Program-made: the position numbers and the translations under genes
Assembly (NCBI RefSeq): GCF_902459465.1
Contig: NC_047083.1
Span: 932,501 to 996,500, forward strand
Source of the DNA: Asterias rubens
Lineage: Eukaryota > Echinodermata > Asteroidea > Forcipulatida > Asteriidae
DNA length: 64,000 nucleotides
Direction of reading: 5' to 3'
The notes under the pieces: model-generated
Database searches by the model: none
What the model saw: the letters and a program-made list of their open reading frames with translations, nothing else
Told to the model about the DNA's origin: nothing
Shown: positions 1 to 12,030 of the stretch, one piece after another
Layout: the number at the start of each line of letters is the position of its first letter
How positions within the stretch are numbered: position 1 is the stretch's first letter

Positions 1-1047
1 TTCAAAAACGAACAAACAGACCTGGTACTGATGCATCGTGAAGTTTACTGGTGAAAAACGACCGCTAGTTGCCGCGCCATCTTTAATATCTCTCCTCCCC
101 CCCCCCCAAACCCAAATAGCAATTTATATTGTGTGACAAGATGAATTATATCTTGAGTGAGAATATGGACGATGCAGCGTGTAACATGATGCAGTTTTGC
201 AGCGTGATATTAATATGGCCAGGGGTGGGTCAGCTTGCTCTAATGCTGTACAAACACAATGCTTATAAATATATCATCTCGAGCTGTGGTGTTCCACCGA
301 ATCTGCTGCTGGACATTTATAGGCAGAGCTACTAAGCAGTAACACTTACTTGCTAAGCGTTTTTGATAAGCAGACTTGGTTTTATCGGAGGAAAAATCTT
401 TAAACTGTACTTTTAATTGTTCTTGCCAGTGAATGATTTCCGTTTTATGGCATAGCAAAATGTACATATTTTGCATAAAAATTGCTGGGTGAAATCATTT
501 CCTGTGTGAATTTTCGCAATTTTTATTTTTATCTTAAGTCCGAAGAGTCATAACAAAATGTTCATGTGTGCAGAAATTGTTTTACTTGAGAAATTTCACA
601 ATCTATTTTGGGGTGAACAGAGACAGACATTAGCATACAGGCACTCCATCAACTCTGCTATCTACAATTGACAATCATATATTTTTTTTTTTACAATCAT
701 ATAAAAGAAAAAAGACTCAGAATCTTTTGTGTGCTTTGTTGAAGATCTATGTTTGTATTTAAAGCGCCTTCAGCCATGTAAAGTCACCTTTGTGACATTT
801 TGCTCATATTTTGTGCAACAAGAGTTTGAGGTTTCTGGTTTTTGCAGAGTAACTTTCTGAATTTGGCAGAGTGACTTTCTGAATAAATGAATTGACAGTT
901 TAGGAAACTCTTACCCGGTATTTTATCCATCAACAGTTTTGATTTGTAATTTGATGTAATCATGTTTTAAAGTCTGAAACTTCAAATTCTGTAAAGTGAA
1001 TTCAGACTTGGGTAACATTTGGAATCGGTAAAAAAAAAAATGATTTC

Positions 1048-1319
1048 AACAAAAATGCAAGCAATCGCTTAATGGTGCTCTGATCAACGACACGCTCGAC
1101 GATATCGTACGACCCTCCTACAATGGCGCCATGAATCTCTCTGATGCTATTTATTCCGACAGTCTGACTCGTTACCCAGCTTGGGAAGCAATTTTACAGC
1201 AACTCTTTAATAATTCAAGCCTTGACGAGCCAGCCGTGCTCAGTAACCCAGTGCCTTTAAATTTAACAGGATGCCTCTTTCATATCATTCACATGAACAA
1301 TACACGGCAATGTATTTAG
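1048..1319 (+). CDS. Possible orphan coding exon, unidentified
   Basis: An open frame runs through this stretch to a TAG at 1317-1319. Its codons look more like coding sequence than the flanks (GAC, ATC, CTC, GGC and GCC are frequent), and it has a CpG-containing core around 1085-1130. The encoded peptide has the pattern NGALINDTLDDIVRPSYNGA followed by more residues, with one potential N-glycosylation site (NNS). I recognise no family. A possible 3' splice site (ATGCAAG) precedes it, but no partner exon was found. It could be the last exon of a gene starting outside the window, an exon remnant, or chance. Confidence 0.22.
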
Positions 1320-1694
1320 TTTCTGTAGGTAAAGTGCAGAGACTTTGCAATTAAATTCCGAGGGGCCAGTTCCATCAGGGGGCCAATTATAGTAAGATGC
1401 TTAGCAGAAATTGTTCTCCTGCTTAGCAAGAAGTGTTTGGCAACAGTCACTTGTATCTAGCCCATCTGGTACTTCAGCAGTATTTGCCAAGAAACCAGAA
1501 TCTTCAATCCATAAAAATATCTCTACAGAAATAATTATTGTAACCATTACCTAGCAGGATTAAAAAATAATGAAAGTAAAATTTAAAGAAAATGGCAAAA
1601 TGTTTTATTGATAACTGATCATTTTTAGCAACAAGCCTATTTGGTCTTGTGACTGTGAGTTCCCCCCCCCTTCCCCCAAATTTCGCCCTGTAAA

Positions 1695-1868
1695 GCCCAG
1701 TTCATACTTCCTGCAAATGCGATGCGAAGTTGGCGTGAATTTGATGTCCGTTTTCACTGCGATATTCGCAAGAGAGTTGAACACAACTCAACTGCTGCGT
1801 ATTATTCGTTGCAAATTTGTGACGTCAACATTCGATTTCGCATTCGCAGGAAGTATAAACAGGGCTTT
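1695..1868. repeat. Palindromic MITE-like element, family 7
   Basis: The ends form an inverted repeat: CAGTTCATACTTCCTGC at the left and GCAGGAAGTATAAACAGGG at the right, with CGAATGCGAAATCG-like arms inside. A diverged second copy lies at 46838-47005. Confidence 0.6.
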
Positions 1869-2173
1869 AATGGTTGCCCAATGCTGCGCCACACACAGAG
1901 AGGCAGAAATCTTTAGTTAATACAGCACTGCATGCTTTGAATAACAAACCCCCTACTTGATCCATGTATTGCTTGAAGCCTGGAAGCAACCCAGGACAAT
2001 ACAACAATCTGTCAACGTTCCAGACCAGATTTCCATCTCTGGAGAGACTCCCGCATTCCCAGCTAAATTCATAACTCAGTGGATGTGCTTGGGTAGTCAG
2101 CTACTCACCATGCTCTGGCAGAAGATGAAATTAAGGCTGGCCCAAAAAAAACATGGGGGGGGGCGGGGAAGTC

Positions 2174-2962
2174 CAACAAGATGCACAAAGTAGAACCGGA
2201 AAATATCTCTCACGTAATGTGGACTCACAATTTATAAACACTAGGAATATTAAAGGGAATATTTATTTTCTGGTAATTACTCTTCAAGTAAGAACCTTAT
2301 TCCTAAAATTGTTAGATCTGAGGCCGGAAAATAAGACTGCTTTCTAAAATTCCTTAAGAGTTACCTTTTTCCTAGTGCGCTATGATCTTGATTTTAATTG
2401 TCATGTTATGTTATGTTATGAGAAAATCCCACAAGAGGTACCCAGTAGAATTGGAAAATATCTCTCACGTAATAATAATAATAATAATACACGGTTTTTA
2501 TATAGCGCTTTTTCACGGGGTGTCTCAAAGCGCTTCCGACATTATTACCCCTGGTCACTGGGCCTTAAATCATTCCTTAAACCATCTCAGCTCCCTGGGG
2601 AGTATACAGCCTGTGCGTCAATTATATGCGCTACATGGCTAAATCAATCACAAGAACCATCTCTGCCCTCACAGGTACCCATTTACCCCTGGGTGGAGAG
2701 AAGCAATTATAGTTAAGTGTCTTGCTCAGGGACACAAGTGTCACGACCGGGATTCGAACCCACACTCTGCTGAACAGAAGCATCAGAGCTTGAGTTCGGT
2801 GCTCTTATCCACTCGGCCACGAGTTGTGGATTAACACTAGGAATTTAAAAGGAATATTTTTGGTAGTCACTCTTCAAATAGGCCTAAATGGCAATAACAA
2901 CTTTTGGTAAGAATCATATTCCTTAATAATTTGAATCTGAGATCACCGTGCCTGTTGTTACA
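2174..2962. repeat. Local duplicate pair, second copy split by a SINE
   Basis: The block at about 2190-2360 (containing GGAAAATATCTCTCACGTAA and ACACTAGGAATATTAAAGG) recurs at about 2440-2470 plus 2830-2960. The second copy is interrupted exactly where the SINE sits, so the SINE inserted after the block was duplicated. Confidence 0.55.
2470..2828 (-). mobile_element. tRNA-derived SINE (tRNA-Leu-like head), minus strand
   Basis: Read on the minus strand, the element begins ACTCGTGGCCGAGTGGATAA, which holds an RNA polymerase III A box (TGGCCGAGTGG). A B box (GGTTCGAATCC) follows at about 2750-2760. The head resembles tRNA-Leu, including a CTCAAG anticodon-arm sequence. The body runs to a tail with AAGCGCTATATAAAAA and ends in a (TTA)n run at 2470-2490. 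It is a retrotransposed SINE rather than a functional tRNA gene, because the body continues far beyond the tRNA-like part. Confidence 0.85.
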
Positions 2963-4111
2963 AAAAGCTCTAATTTTCTCACGATAAAAATGAATCGTGC
3001 AATTTGATCTACTTCTCAAAAGCTCATTGGAATTTGTACAATCCCATTGGTTATCCATCTTCCTCGTTGAGTTTATCATTAGAAAGATTGTAGACCTACA
3101 TTATAACCATTGCTCTAAGTTTCATCGGAATCCAAGTTTTTTTATCAGGATTGACTTACACCCTTGGTTATTGGAATTCCAGATGAAACTATTTCTCAGG
3201 GAAACATTTACTATAAAGTAATCTTCCAGATTGACAAGTCATTCATCCTTGTTATTCTCAGATCATGAATAGTTGTGTGTTTAAGCCTCTAAAGGCAAAG
3301 TAGACCTTTTGTTTTTTTGAACGTTCTATTGTGTTTATCTTTTACATGATTCTTGTATGACATTGTATAAGTAGCTTGTGAAAATTTTGTTTCAAAAGGT
3401 GGTCGCATTTTTTAGATATTGCCTAAAATCTGGAGCGAATATGCCCATGCAGGAAGAATAATTCCATATAAAAGGAACACACAATCTGAGAAGCTTTACT
3501 GCAGTAATGCTTCTTAGAATCAAATTTAGGGCCATAAAACATGTTATATTTTTATATAACGACATAATTTCGAAGTGGAATGTTTTTCAAAATTGTTATA
3601 CCATCGAAAGCTGTTGTAGGCTTCAAATCAATGGTTTATATTGCCATTAATTTAAAGAGTGAATACCAAATGTATAACGTCTTGTACCAAGACTAACCTT
3701 TGAGAAGAACGATCTCTAAGGATCATGTGACAGAGGAATGTCTTTTGGGGGAATGCATTTCTTCATTAGGGAGATGGTCCCATTAGTCTGAAAAGCAAGC
3801 GCAGCAAATGTTCAGGGCTGTTTTTCTTCTTCCTAGCTTTAAAGAGATAGGTGTGTGTTTTGATTTTGGTTTTTGAAACTGGAGCAAATACTTCACTCTA
3901 TAGAGAAAATTGCCCCATGTCATTGCCATGGTGCCCATTCAAATGTTGTCTACATTGCCCATATTTAGAGATTCTCTTTACTAAGGAAAAATGTCTATTG
4001 CCTTTACAAGAGTTGGGTATCACAACCTGGAAAACTGATGTTTTGTCATAAATAAACCTTTGTTTGATATGTCCTAGAAAAATTGCACTCTGATTTTTTT
4101 TATATTCCAGA

Positions 4112-4314
4112 TTAAAGGGGCAATGTTGTCATAAGCCAAGCAGGTCTGTGGTTGTACGTGAAATTGTAAACTCTCACTCGGTTACTGCTCATGTACGCGC
4201 ATTTGCCATATATTTTATGTGGAGGGAGGGCGCACTTGCAGTAACTGGGTGATAGTTCATAATTCTATGTATAGTCACACGCCTTCTTTGTTCATGATGA
4301 CACTGTCCCTTTAA
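4112..4314. repeat. MITE with TTAA ends
   Basis: The element starts TTAAAGGGGCAATGTTGTCA and ends TGACACTGTCCCTTTAA, so it has terminal inverted repeats flanked by TTAA. AG...CT termini with a TTAA target are typical of Kolobok-type elements; the superfamily is inferred. Confidence 0.6.
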
Positions 4315-6204
4315 TGGTTTTAGATAAATACAGAACAAACATTTCCTATTGCTACTGTGTTACACCTTGCTCTATTGTTACAAACTAGGAGGATCCAGTG
4401 TACAGAGAGGCAACCAACCATGTGTATTAATTTCTATGTAGGGGGATACTCTGTAATGTAATTTTATTACATTATATGCTGACAACCAGCTATATTTCTC
4501 TCAGAAAAGGGGCCACAAAAAATTGCAGAACTGTTCAGTTTAATCTTGAAAAAGTAAGTTACAGAATTGGAATAATGTTCTTTTCACCCAAAAAGTTGCA
4601 CATTAAAATAAAAAAATTACTATTATATCAAAAAATTTAAAACAAAATTTGTAACAAAACCAATCTGAAGTATGTTGTTTAGCGTTGGTTTTGGTTACAT
4701 TGATTTTAATGTGATAACTTTAAGATGGTAGGGCCTAATCTTGATATTTTTCTGCACAAATCACCTCAATGTATTGAAAAAAATCATGTGTGTCCTGAGG
4801 TTTTGACCCCTTGACCCCAGCAAAGTCTTTCTCGAATCGAAAGGCTAAATGACAACACACAACATACACGTAAATAGGGAATAATATACATGTAGGCAGA
4901 ATGGATAGGCCCAACTTCAAAACTGGTCAAGTGTTTACATGAACTTTATAGGGGGCTAACTTTTGGGCATGTCCCAGTTTGTTCCCACACCCATGAAGTT
5001 TTTGTGAACTGAGTAACTTATGACTAATTCAGCCCAGAACCCCTCTTTTCTCTACACCGGTCTCTCTTGAACAAAAGGAAGTCTGGTAGGTGTAGGGGAG
5101 CTGAAAGGGAGGGTGTATTTTGTGTGTGGAAAGGATTTATTTTCACTGAGTAAAGTTTTCTGGATGGTTCAGTGAACCTGGAGAAAGGTTGACTGCACAA
5201 TACAACTGGAATGTCATTGTGGGAGGGCCATCAAGAACCAAAAACTTGGTATGGGGATTTGGTTTTTAAGCTGTAAACTAAAATGCATTTCCGGGCCTCG
5301 GAAAACTCCATAGCACCCCCATCAATTGCTGTGTGTGGTGCCCTGTGCTTTTGCTGTGGTGCCCTCTGCAAAGTTTCAATACAAAACTTACATGCTCCCC
5401 ATAGAAGTGAAAAATTTGTATGCCCCTTCACGAATAAAGTTCAAGGACGGTTTACTTTTTTTTTTTTACAAAACAAACCAAAGATCATTTTGCTGTATAC
5501 TGTAGCGGAATCACTGTAGCATGGGGGTAGACTGTAGTAGGCCCATTGTGGTGGTTATGTGAAACACCCCCCCCCCCAAAAAAAAAAAAAAATGTCATGT
5601 AGGGTACATTTAGTGGCTTTAAAAGACGAGTAACATAGTTTTATTTGGACAAGGCCATGCTGTTCTGTTACAGCAAGGCCAGTGGGCTTGCTCAGTCACA
5701 TGTGCATGAGTTGTGAGAGTATGGGTGTGGTGTAAACTAAAGAACCAAATTGTATCCAGAAGTGACCAGAAGGAGTTCTCTCACTGTGTTTAATCTGATC
5801 TGACGAAGTAGCTGTTTGTGATTTTTATACTGTCTTGCCATTGATCCTGTGTGTGTTTCAGTTAAGAGGATTGTTGTGAACTATCTTGCTTTTCTTTTAC
5901 CGTCTTTTTTTTTTTTTAATTGTAAGTATTTTTATTTTGGGGTGAACCATAAATTTTCAGGTAGTCGCCCGATGGGGGTGTCTGTGTTTTTTTTTGTTTT
6001 TTTTACTTCTGTGAGTTTAAAAGGACACCTTGCTTTTGTTTGGTTTTGTCAATTGATGCATGGAGGAATAAATTTATTCCTCCATGATTGATGTAACTTC
6101 TGATTTGTTGGCCTTATTTGGCAGGGTGTTGATTTAAATTTTATGGTAGGGTCATAGACTGTTTTTGTCTGTGTAAATGGTGTAATGCTGTATTGATCTG
6201 AAAC

Positions 6205-6322
6205 ACTTTCTGTATCACTGCCACCATTTTTACCAACAGAAAAATTCCCATTCTCATTTGATCAGAAAATTAGATTCTGTTTTATTTCATAAAGAATGAA
6301 AAAGTGGTGGCAGGATACACAA
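6205..6322. repeat. Diverged fold-back element related to family 2
   Basis: It carries TGTATCACTGCCACCATTTT at the left and AAAAAGTGGTGGCAGGATAC at the right as imperfect inverted repeats, and abuts a better-preserved family 2 copy. Confidence 0.45.
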
Positions 6323-6325
6323 ATT

Positions 6326-6457
6326 GGATAACTTTCCGTATGGCGCCACCACTTTTTCACTCATTTTTACAAAAAGGGATATATCAATCAGGTAAATTAG
6401 ATACTATATTATTTTATTTTGAATGAAAAAGTGGTGGCGCCATACGGAAACTTTTCC
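6326..6457. repeat. Family 2 palindromic MITE (GGCGCCACCACTTTTTCA)
   Basis: The arms GGATAACTTTCCGTATGGCG and GTGGTGGCGCCATACGGAAA are inverted repeats around an AT-rich centre. Further copies lie at 19838, 38989 and 48485. Confidence 0.8.
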
Positions 6458-7283
6458 CACAAATTTTTCCAAAGATACATTAAAGGTTACCTGTGAACGT
6501 TTGAATACATTGCTTACTTATTTAGAAAACAGCAAATAAATGTCAAAGTTTTTTGTCAAGAACGTCAAATCCATCTACTTTTAGCAAGATGACAGCCGAA
6601 TGGCACAGTGATGTCCAGAAACATTTTTTTTGGAAAAATTTCTGTATCACTTTTTCACTCAATGTTACCCATGATGTTACCAAAAGCGGAAAAATATCCG
6701 TATCCTACATTTGTGTACCACCACTTTTTCAATAATTTTTACAAAATGGAATACCTGAATTCAATACTATTTTATTTCGTAACAAAATTATTTTGTATTG
6801 AAGTTTTTTGCTTCATACTCAACAATTCTGAGCAAGTGATTCTTATAACGCAACACGGCCTTGGTGACTATAGAAACTGTAAATTGCCTTTTTGTGATAT
6901 TGAGCATGATGTTTACATGCCCAGCTCTAGGGTCCCTTCCAACATGTTGCCATGGCAAACGCCAATTAAGTCCAAGGGAAAATCAATAAATGGCCTGTTG
7001 GAAATGATGTTTGGTTGTAGCTATGGGATAACATGCTGATATAACACAGATAAACAAGAATATGTGAAGTTTGATCAAAAAAATTAACTTTTAAGGCAAA
7101 ATTAACTTTTCGTGATTGCTCTACGGACTTTATAGACCGAAAAAATTAGTTTGGTAATGAACCATATCACTCCCATTGAAGTGATGTTGGTTTGGAGAAA
7201 GGTATTTTCACCCCCCCCCCCAAAAAAAAAAAATTGAATCATGGAAAAGCTTCAGACATGAACAGCCTTGTTCGAACATCTGA

Positions 7284-7347
7284 GTGAAAACACACAATTC
7301 TGAGCAACCAGCGTATCACATCCTGGTTGCTCAGAATTGTGTTTTTA
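7284..7347. repeat. Short inverted repeat
   Basis: ACACAATTCTGAGCAACCAG and CTGGTTGCTCAGAATTGTGT are exact inverted arms separated by about 14 bases. It is probably the centre of a larger fold-back element. Confidence 0.7.
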
Positions 7348-7632
7348 CTTTCATTATTGTCTTTTCTAATTACAATGTAGTTCTAATTAGCACAAATGTT
7401 TACATGGTGCTATCCTAAACCTCTCCTAATTATACTCCAACCATACAAAGTTTCAAATCCTACTCAATATCTTTGCTGATTATTGTACAAAATGTACACC
7501 AATGCATTCTCGAGAAGATAGTCAGAGCACACTGACAGAAACGTGGAGTAGTGCAAACCAGCCAGCTCTTCTCCGAGCAACCACTGCTCACTAACGAGAT
7601 ATCTTACCGTCACCGCAAACCTTACTTACTTC

Positions 7633-8037
7633 AAGGCCAAATAATAAAAAATACCAGTTGATCGTCCGGATTTTTCCAAAAAGAGGAGGATGAGGGCCTT
7701 TTTATTTATTTATTTTAATTTTATTTTTTCAAGATGGCCGCTTAGTATTTCAAATCAAACAGGCCACCAATTCTTCAGTTTGAACCCACCGCAAACTTAT
7801 TTTATATCGATTTGTTGCATGAGGACCCAGGTTAACAGGGTCGGATTATTACACTAAAAAGATTTGCTGGTAGGCATTCACTAATTTTGTTTTATGAAAC
7901 GGACAGTTACGTCGGTTCGAGAGCACCACGTTAGATTCGGGAAAAGCCCCTAGGCCAGTCAGTCCTTTTGAAAGGATGGATTAAAAAAAGGGATGTGGGC
8001 GGGGACGATCAACTGGTATTTTATTTATTTGGCCTTA
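7633..8037. repeat. Approximately 400-bp element with terminal inverted repeats
   Basis: AAGGCCAAATAATAAAAAAT and TACCAGTTGATCGTCC at the left match the reverse complement of GGACGATCAACTGGTA and TTTTATTTATTTGGCCTT at the right. It sits just 70 bases upstream of the tetraspanin 5'UTR splice acceptor, so it is intronic or promoter-proximal for that gene. Confidence 0.65.
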
Positions 8038-8105
8038 CAAGGTACACCAAGCAGTGAATAAAACATCACCTTTTAATCACCCTCTGTTTGTTCTTGTTCT
8101 TGCAG

Positions 8106-8152
8106 GTTTCTTTATCTTGACGTGTTGGAAAGTTGACTTGCCTTGAGTTAAG
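8106..8152 (+). other. 5'UTR part of tetraspanin 1 exon
   Basis: A pyrimidine-rich acceptor (TTCTTGTTCTTGCAG) ends at 8105, and 47 bases of leader precede the ATG at 8153. An upstream non-coding exon is implied but was not located. Confidence 0.6.
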
Positions 8153-11100
8153 ATGGAAGGTTGTGGCGGCAAGTGTATGAAATTCTTGCTTATTGTTATC
8201 AACTTTATTGTCGCAGTAAGTACCGTATTTTAATAAAGAGAAAATAGAATTTGCTTTTGCCTACTGCTTACCAACCAAACGGACCTTCGGTATAAATCCA
8301 AAACCCATTTGTTAACCTCTCACAACATATTTGTTTGAACCATGGAGGAAGAAAACTTTGTTTTAAATCTCTGGAGTCTGTACAGCGCGTTTGGACTACG
8401 TGTGTAATCCACTTAAACAAAACAAAAAATTATTACTCTGTGAAGAATTTAATAACACCCCCCTGTCTTTGTGAACCTCTATTTTTTAGGCTTTGAGTGA
8501 GAGTCTGCTAGGGTCGATCTATTTCTTGAATCTGAAAATGATCTTTGTTAAGAATAACAACTTAGATAATTTCAATACCAAATGGGAGCCTTTTCTATTG
8601 CTATGTACTAACTAATTTATTCCATTTCATAAAATTTCCTGTTTTTGTTGAATGCTGTTTTTTCTTTACAATAGTACTAAAAGTACGTTGGTTTTACAAG
8701 TAGTTTGTGTAGTGTTGTACATTTAGAAAAACTAAATAAAATTCCCCCTCCAAGGAAAAAATAAATAAATAAATTCTTGAACCTCTACTTTCATCAGCTA
8801 AGTGGACTCGGTTTGATAGCAACCGGTTTGATAATCAAGTTTGGCATCTCAGACTGGATACCCATCGACGAGATCGCTGCACTGCTGGACAGTCAACTGC
8901 TTAGGAGCGCCGTCTACATGATCATCGCTGCAGGTGGCTTTGTATTCTTGGTGTCAGTATGTGGATGCTTGGGAGCGATGTGTGAGAACAAGTGCCTCCT
9001 GGTACTGGTAAGTAAGACATAAGACATAAGAAAACTTTATTGATCTGCAAAAGAAGAAATTGCATTGCTCACACAAGTTTTTACAGAATAATTTTTGCTA
9101 AAAATATGCAAAAATTGTGAACCAGCACTTATCTTTTATACAAAGCGTTAGAAAACGTAATACCCATGGGGACAAAAGAGCAAAGATGACAGTTAGTGCG
9201 AGCAGCCGGCAGTCTCATCCTACCACTTCTAGGAATAATGTGATCAGTAAGTTCTCCATGAAGCGGGTGGCTATCATCGTCTAAAATACGACGAAACAGA
9301 CTTGGTGAAGAGAGTCCACCGACGGCAAACACGGAGCGCCTGGGAGCGATTTTTATCAGGGATGAGATTGTTCAGACTTTTGGCTGAATTAAGACTTTGA
9401 TGTTGGCTTGATGAAGAAGATCAGACAATATTTTGTCCACAAATAAAGAAATCCTGCTCATTGGTCTACTTCTCTAGTGCTCTAATACTGTTTCCAAAAG
9501 CTCCTTGAAATCTATAACCCCAGGGGGTACCAAATGGTAGAAATGCCATCATTTCAACATACCTTTGAATTTGTATCCAAGTTTCAAACTTTTTCGTTAG
9601 TAATGACTCTCACCCCTGTTTATGAAACATGTAAGCAGCAGTTTTGTGCTTCAGTCTGTGCTTAACAATTTTCTGCTAAGCGAAAATGAGCAGGATACCA
9701 GTCGCCAATTGTACATGTAGGCTGGTAACCTTTTTCTGGTTAGCATGTGCTTAGCTACTTTTTGTGCCTGAACAGCTCCATGAAGTTGGGCCCAGAAGAA
9801 TTCAAAATCCTGGGGGAAAACATCTGTTAACTTCTGTTTACTGTCTGTGTACCTAGTACTTATCTGTTTACTTAGTACAATTGTTGGCAGCGCTTTAGGA
9901 ACCTCACGGTGATACGCGCTACTTAAGAATGAATTTTTGTAAAAATTATTATGCTTAATTTGTCTGTATTTCTGGTTTATCCCGCTAGTATTTCTTGCTG
10001 CTGTTCATCGTGTTTGCCGCCCAGATCGCTGCCGGCATCTTTGCCGCTCTGTACACCCGGCAGATTGAGAGCTACTTGGAGGTTGAGGGCGTCGACTTCT
10101 TGAAAAACAGCTACGGCCTAATGAACAGCACCAAGAATGAGTTGGGCACCGCTGCATGGGACCTCGTCCAGGAGAAGGTAACAGGAAATAATAACCACTG
10201 TATTTTTGTCTCATAGACACTGGACACTATTGGTAATTGTCAAAGACCAGTCTTCTCACTTGGTGCATCTCAACATATGCATAAAATATCAAACCTGTGA
10301 AAATTTGAGCTTACAGGCAAGAAAGGTGCATGAACACCATTAAACTATAAAACGCTGAAAAACTAGAAATATAATGTGAAGTTTTTCTGTCTATTCTCAG
10401 TTGAACTGCTGCGGTGTGAATGGTAAAGGAGACTACTTAGGAAATAACAATGTCAACAACACTGCAGGAGACTATCCAGTTTCCTGCTGTACTGAAATAC
10501 CATGCAAACTGAATGCCGTCAAGACTAGGGTAAGTAAGAAGTGGCGAAGGTACAAGTTGGAAACAAAGTTGTGTGTACATTTTTGGTGAACAATGATAAA
10601 TTACTTTTGTATTATGGTCAACTCTCGTTATAAAGATCGCTGTTATTTCGACAACTATAATGCATGTGTACGATTAGCTTCCTCGGGTCGTCCCCGATCT
10701 GCCCCCGGTGCGTCCGAATAGCTTTGACGTCATTCCAGGGGCTCACCCAGGTCAGCCCCAAGTGCCCTGCTTGTGGACAAGTCACTTGGGGCTGGCCTGA
10801 GGTGCATGGCATCACCACGAGATTAGCTCTTGTCTGGGGCTCACCCGAATGAGTAGCGCAGGGTCGACCTGGGGAAGCTAATCGAACGCACCCAATATAA
10901 AGAGCATGTTGCTAAGACCACTGTTATGAAGAGGTAATTTTGCCAGTCCCAACGACCTAGTTATAGTGAGCGTCGACTGTACTTTTAGAATCATTTTTAT
11001 GTCCCACCGGTGTAGCAAGCCAGAGGGGCATTCAGTGTTTGCCATGCCCTTCTGAGTGTGTATAGTGCATGTGAGTAGGGAAACACACATTCAAATCAGG

Positions 11101-12030
11101 GACCCCAAACAAAAGAGGGCAATACATGTATAGGGTCCACGTTTCAGGAAAGGTCTACAGTTGGAAAATGTGTACAAAACCAACAGGAGCTGTTGTAAAA
11201 AAAAGTACAAACAAAAGAGGGACTAGAATGTACATGGTTGCAGGAATATACAAGCTTGGGTGGGTGTGAGTAGGTATACACATTCAAACCGGGAACCTAT
11301 AACAAAAGAGGACAATGGAGTCCGAGGTTCATGGAAGGTCCACAGTCGGAAAACGTTTACAAAATCAACAGGAGCTGTTGCATAAAAAAGTTAAATAAAA
11401 CAGTAGAGTATAAATAAAAAGGAGACATTAGGAGGTCCACGATTGTAGGCATATACACACTTTTATCATAACATTTTTGTGGTTAAAATTTTACAGAACT
11501 GCGGGACTGCACTTAAACTCCTGATTGCAGATTACGGTACAATCATCGGAGCTACTGCGGTTGGTGTTGCTTTCTTTGAGGTAAGAGCGCCCTCTATTGT
11601 CAAGCCACTTTGTCAAGTTTTACTTGATAATTATGTTTACTTATTTTAAATCCATTAGGGATGCTACTTTTTGTTTCTGTTTTACGGTTTCTTATGTATC
11701 TGTTCTTAGTTTCTTTACTTCGCATTTTTACCTGTGAAATTAATAGCCTTCGAGAAAGACTCTGCTAGGGTCGAAACGTCAGGCCATTAACTATTTTTTG
11801 CATTTATACTCTCGGTCCATTTGGTTGGTAAGTTGTTTGCAACAGCTAATTCTATTTTCTCAAATTAATAAATCCACAAAAAACTGCACTAACGACCCGC
11901 GCTGACAATAGGGTACTCATTATTTGATATCAGTCATTTTCTAATGAATCGTGTTTTTTTGTTTGTTATACAGTTGTGCTGCATGCTTCTGGCAATCTGC
12001 GTCTGTAGGAATATCGGTGACGACTTGTAG
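8153..12030 (+). CDS. Tetraspanin 1 (CD9/CD63-like), six coding exons
   Basis: This is a four-pass membrane protein of the tetraspanin family, whose members organise partner proteins into membrane microdomains. Coding exons by my reading are 8153-8215, 8798-9007, 9989-10177, 10401-10529, 11497-11580 and 11974-12030, every intron in phase 0 with GT/AG ends, giving 243 aa. Membrane segments lie at about residues 10-36, 58-82, 87-114 and 207-236. The large extracellular loop holds the diagnostic CCG motif (157-159), a CC pair at 183-184 and further cysteines at 189 and 199, six in all, as expected for the disulfide-bonded loop. Cysteines near the membrane (for example 4, 8, 76, 78 and 83) are possible palmitoylation sites. 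NST and NNT sequons lie in the loop. Length is normal for the family. Its neighbour at 22.8 kb is a paralogue on the same strand. The exact family member is not assignable by eye. Confidence 0.93.
9010..9345. repeat. Probable interspersed repeat in tetraspanin 1 intron 2
   Basis: The sequence after the donor contains GACATAAGACATAAGAAAAC and a CTTTATTGATCTGC-type stretch resembling the tail of a dispersed retroelement. No second copy was seen in the window, so this is tentative. Confidence 0.3.
9349..9620 (+). repeat. Family 9 interspersed repeat, copy 1
   Basis: About 270 bases beginning TTTTATCAGGGATGAGATTG and ending TAGTAATGACTCTCACCCCT. It is strongly similar to 17730-18005 in the same orientation. 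No terminal inverted repeat was noticed. Confidence 0.7.
9640..9792 (-). repeat. Family 4 partial copy (TAAGCAGCTCTATGAAATTG)
   Basis: It carries the CTGCTAAGCG...GAGCAGGATACCAG core and ends CAGCTCCATGAAGTTGGGCC, matching the terminus of the 24378-24624 element. It lies in tetraspanin 1 intron 2. Confidence 0.55.
10216..10330 (+). repeat. Family 1 partial copy (5' part) in intron 3
   Basis: It contains ACACTGGACACTATTGGTAA and TCTTCTCACTTGGTG, then ATATGCATAAAAT and GTGAAAATTTGAGC, matching the left part of full family 1 copies. The right end is missing. Confidence 0.65.
10663..10890. repeat. Family 6 fold-back element
   Basis: GTACGATTAGCTTCCTCGGG at the left and GGGGAAGCTAATCGAACGC at the right are inverted repeats. 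GC-rich internal arms (CAGGGGCTCACCCAGGTCAG) are also palindromic. A diverged copy lies at 28727-28925. Confidence 0.7.
11067..11460 (+). repeat. Two-copy tandem duplication, about 197-bp unit
   Basis: GTGAGTAGG plus ACACATTCAAA, AAACAAAAGAGG and CAACAGGAGCTGTTG recur with a spacing of about 197 bases (GTGAGTAGGG near 11070, GTGAGTAGGT near 11267). It lies within tetraspanin 1 intron 4. Confidence 0.65.

Larger units (their letters stand above)
1..8105. other. Intergenic / upstream region of tetraspanin 1
   Basis: No convincing multi-exon gene is visible. The stretch is AT-rich with homopolymer runs and holds several inverted-repeat elements, one SINE and one possible orphan exon, listed separately. 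Open frames here are short and show no recognisable domain. A 5' untranslated first exon of the tetraspanin gene at 8.15 kb may lie here, but I cannot place it. Confidence 0.5.

Noticed and set aside
2740-2826. tRNA-Leu gene on the minus strand
   Set aside because: A and B boxes are present, but the sequence continues into a SINE body and a (TTA)n tail, so it is a tRNA-derived retroelement.
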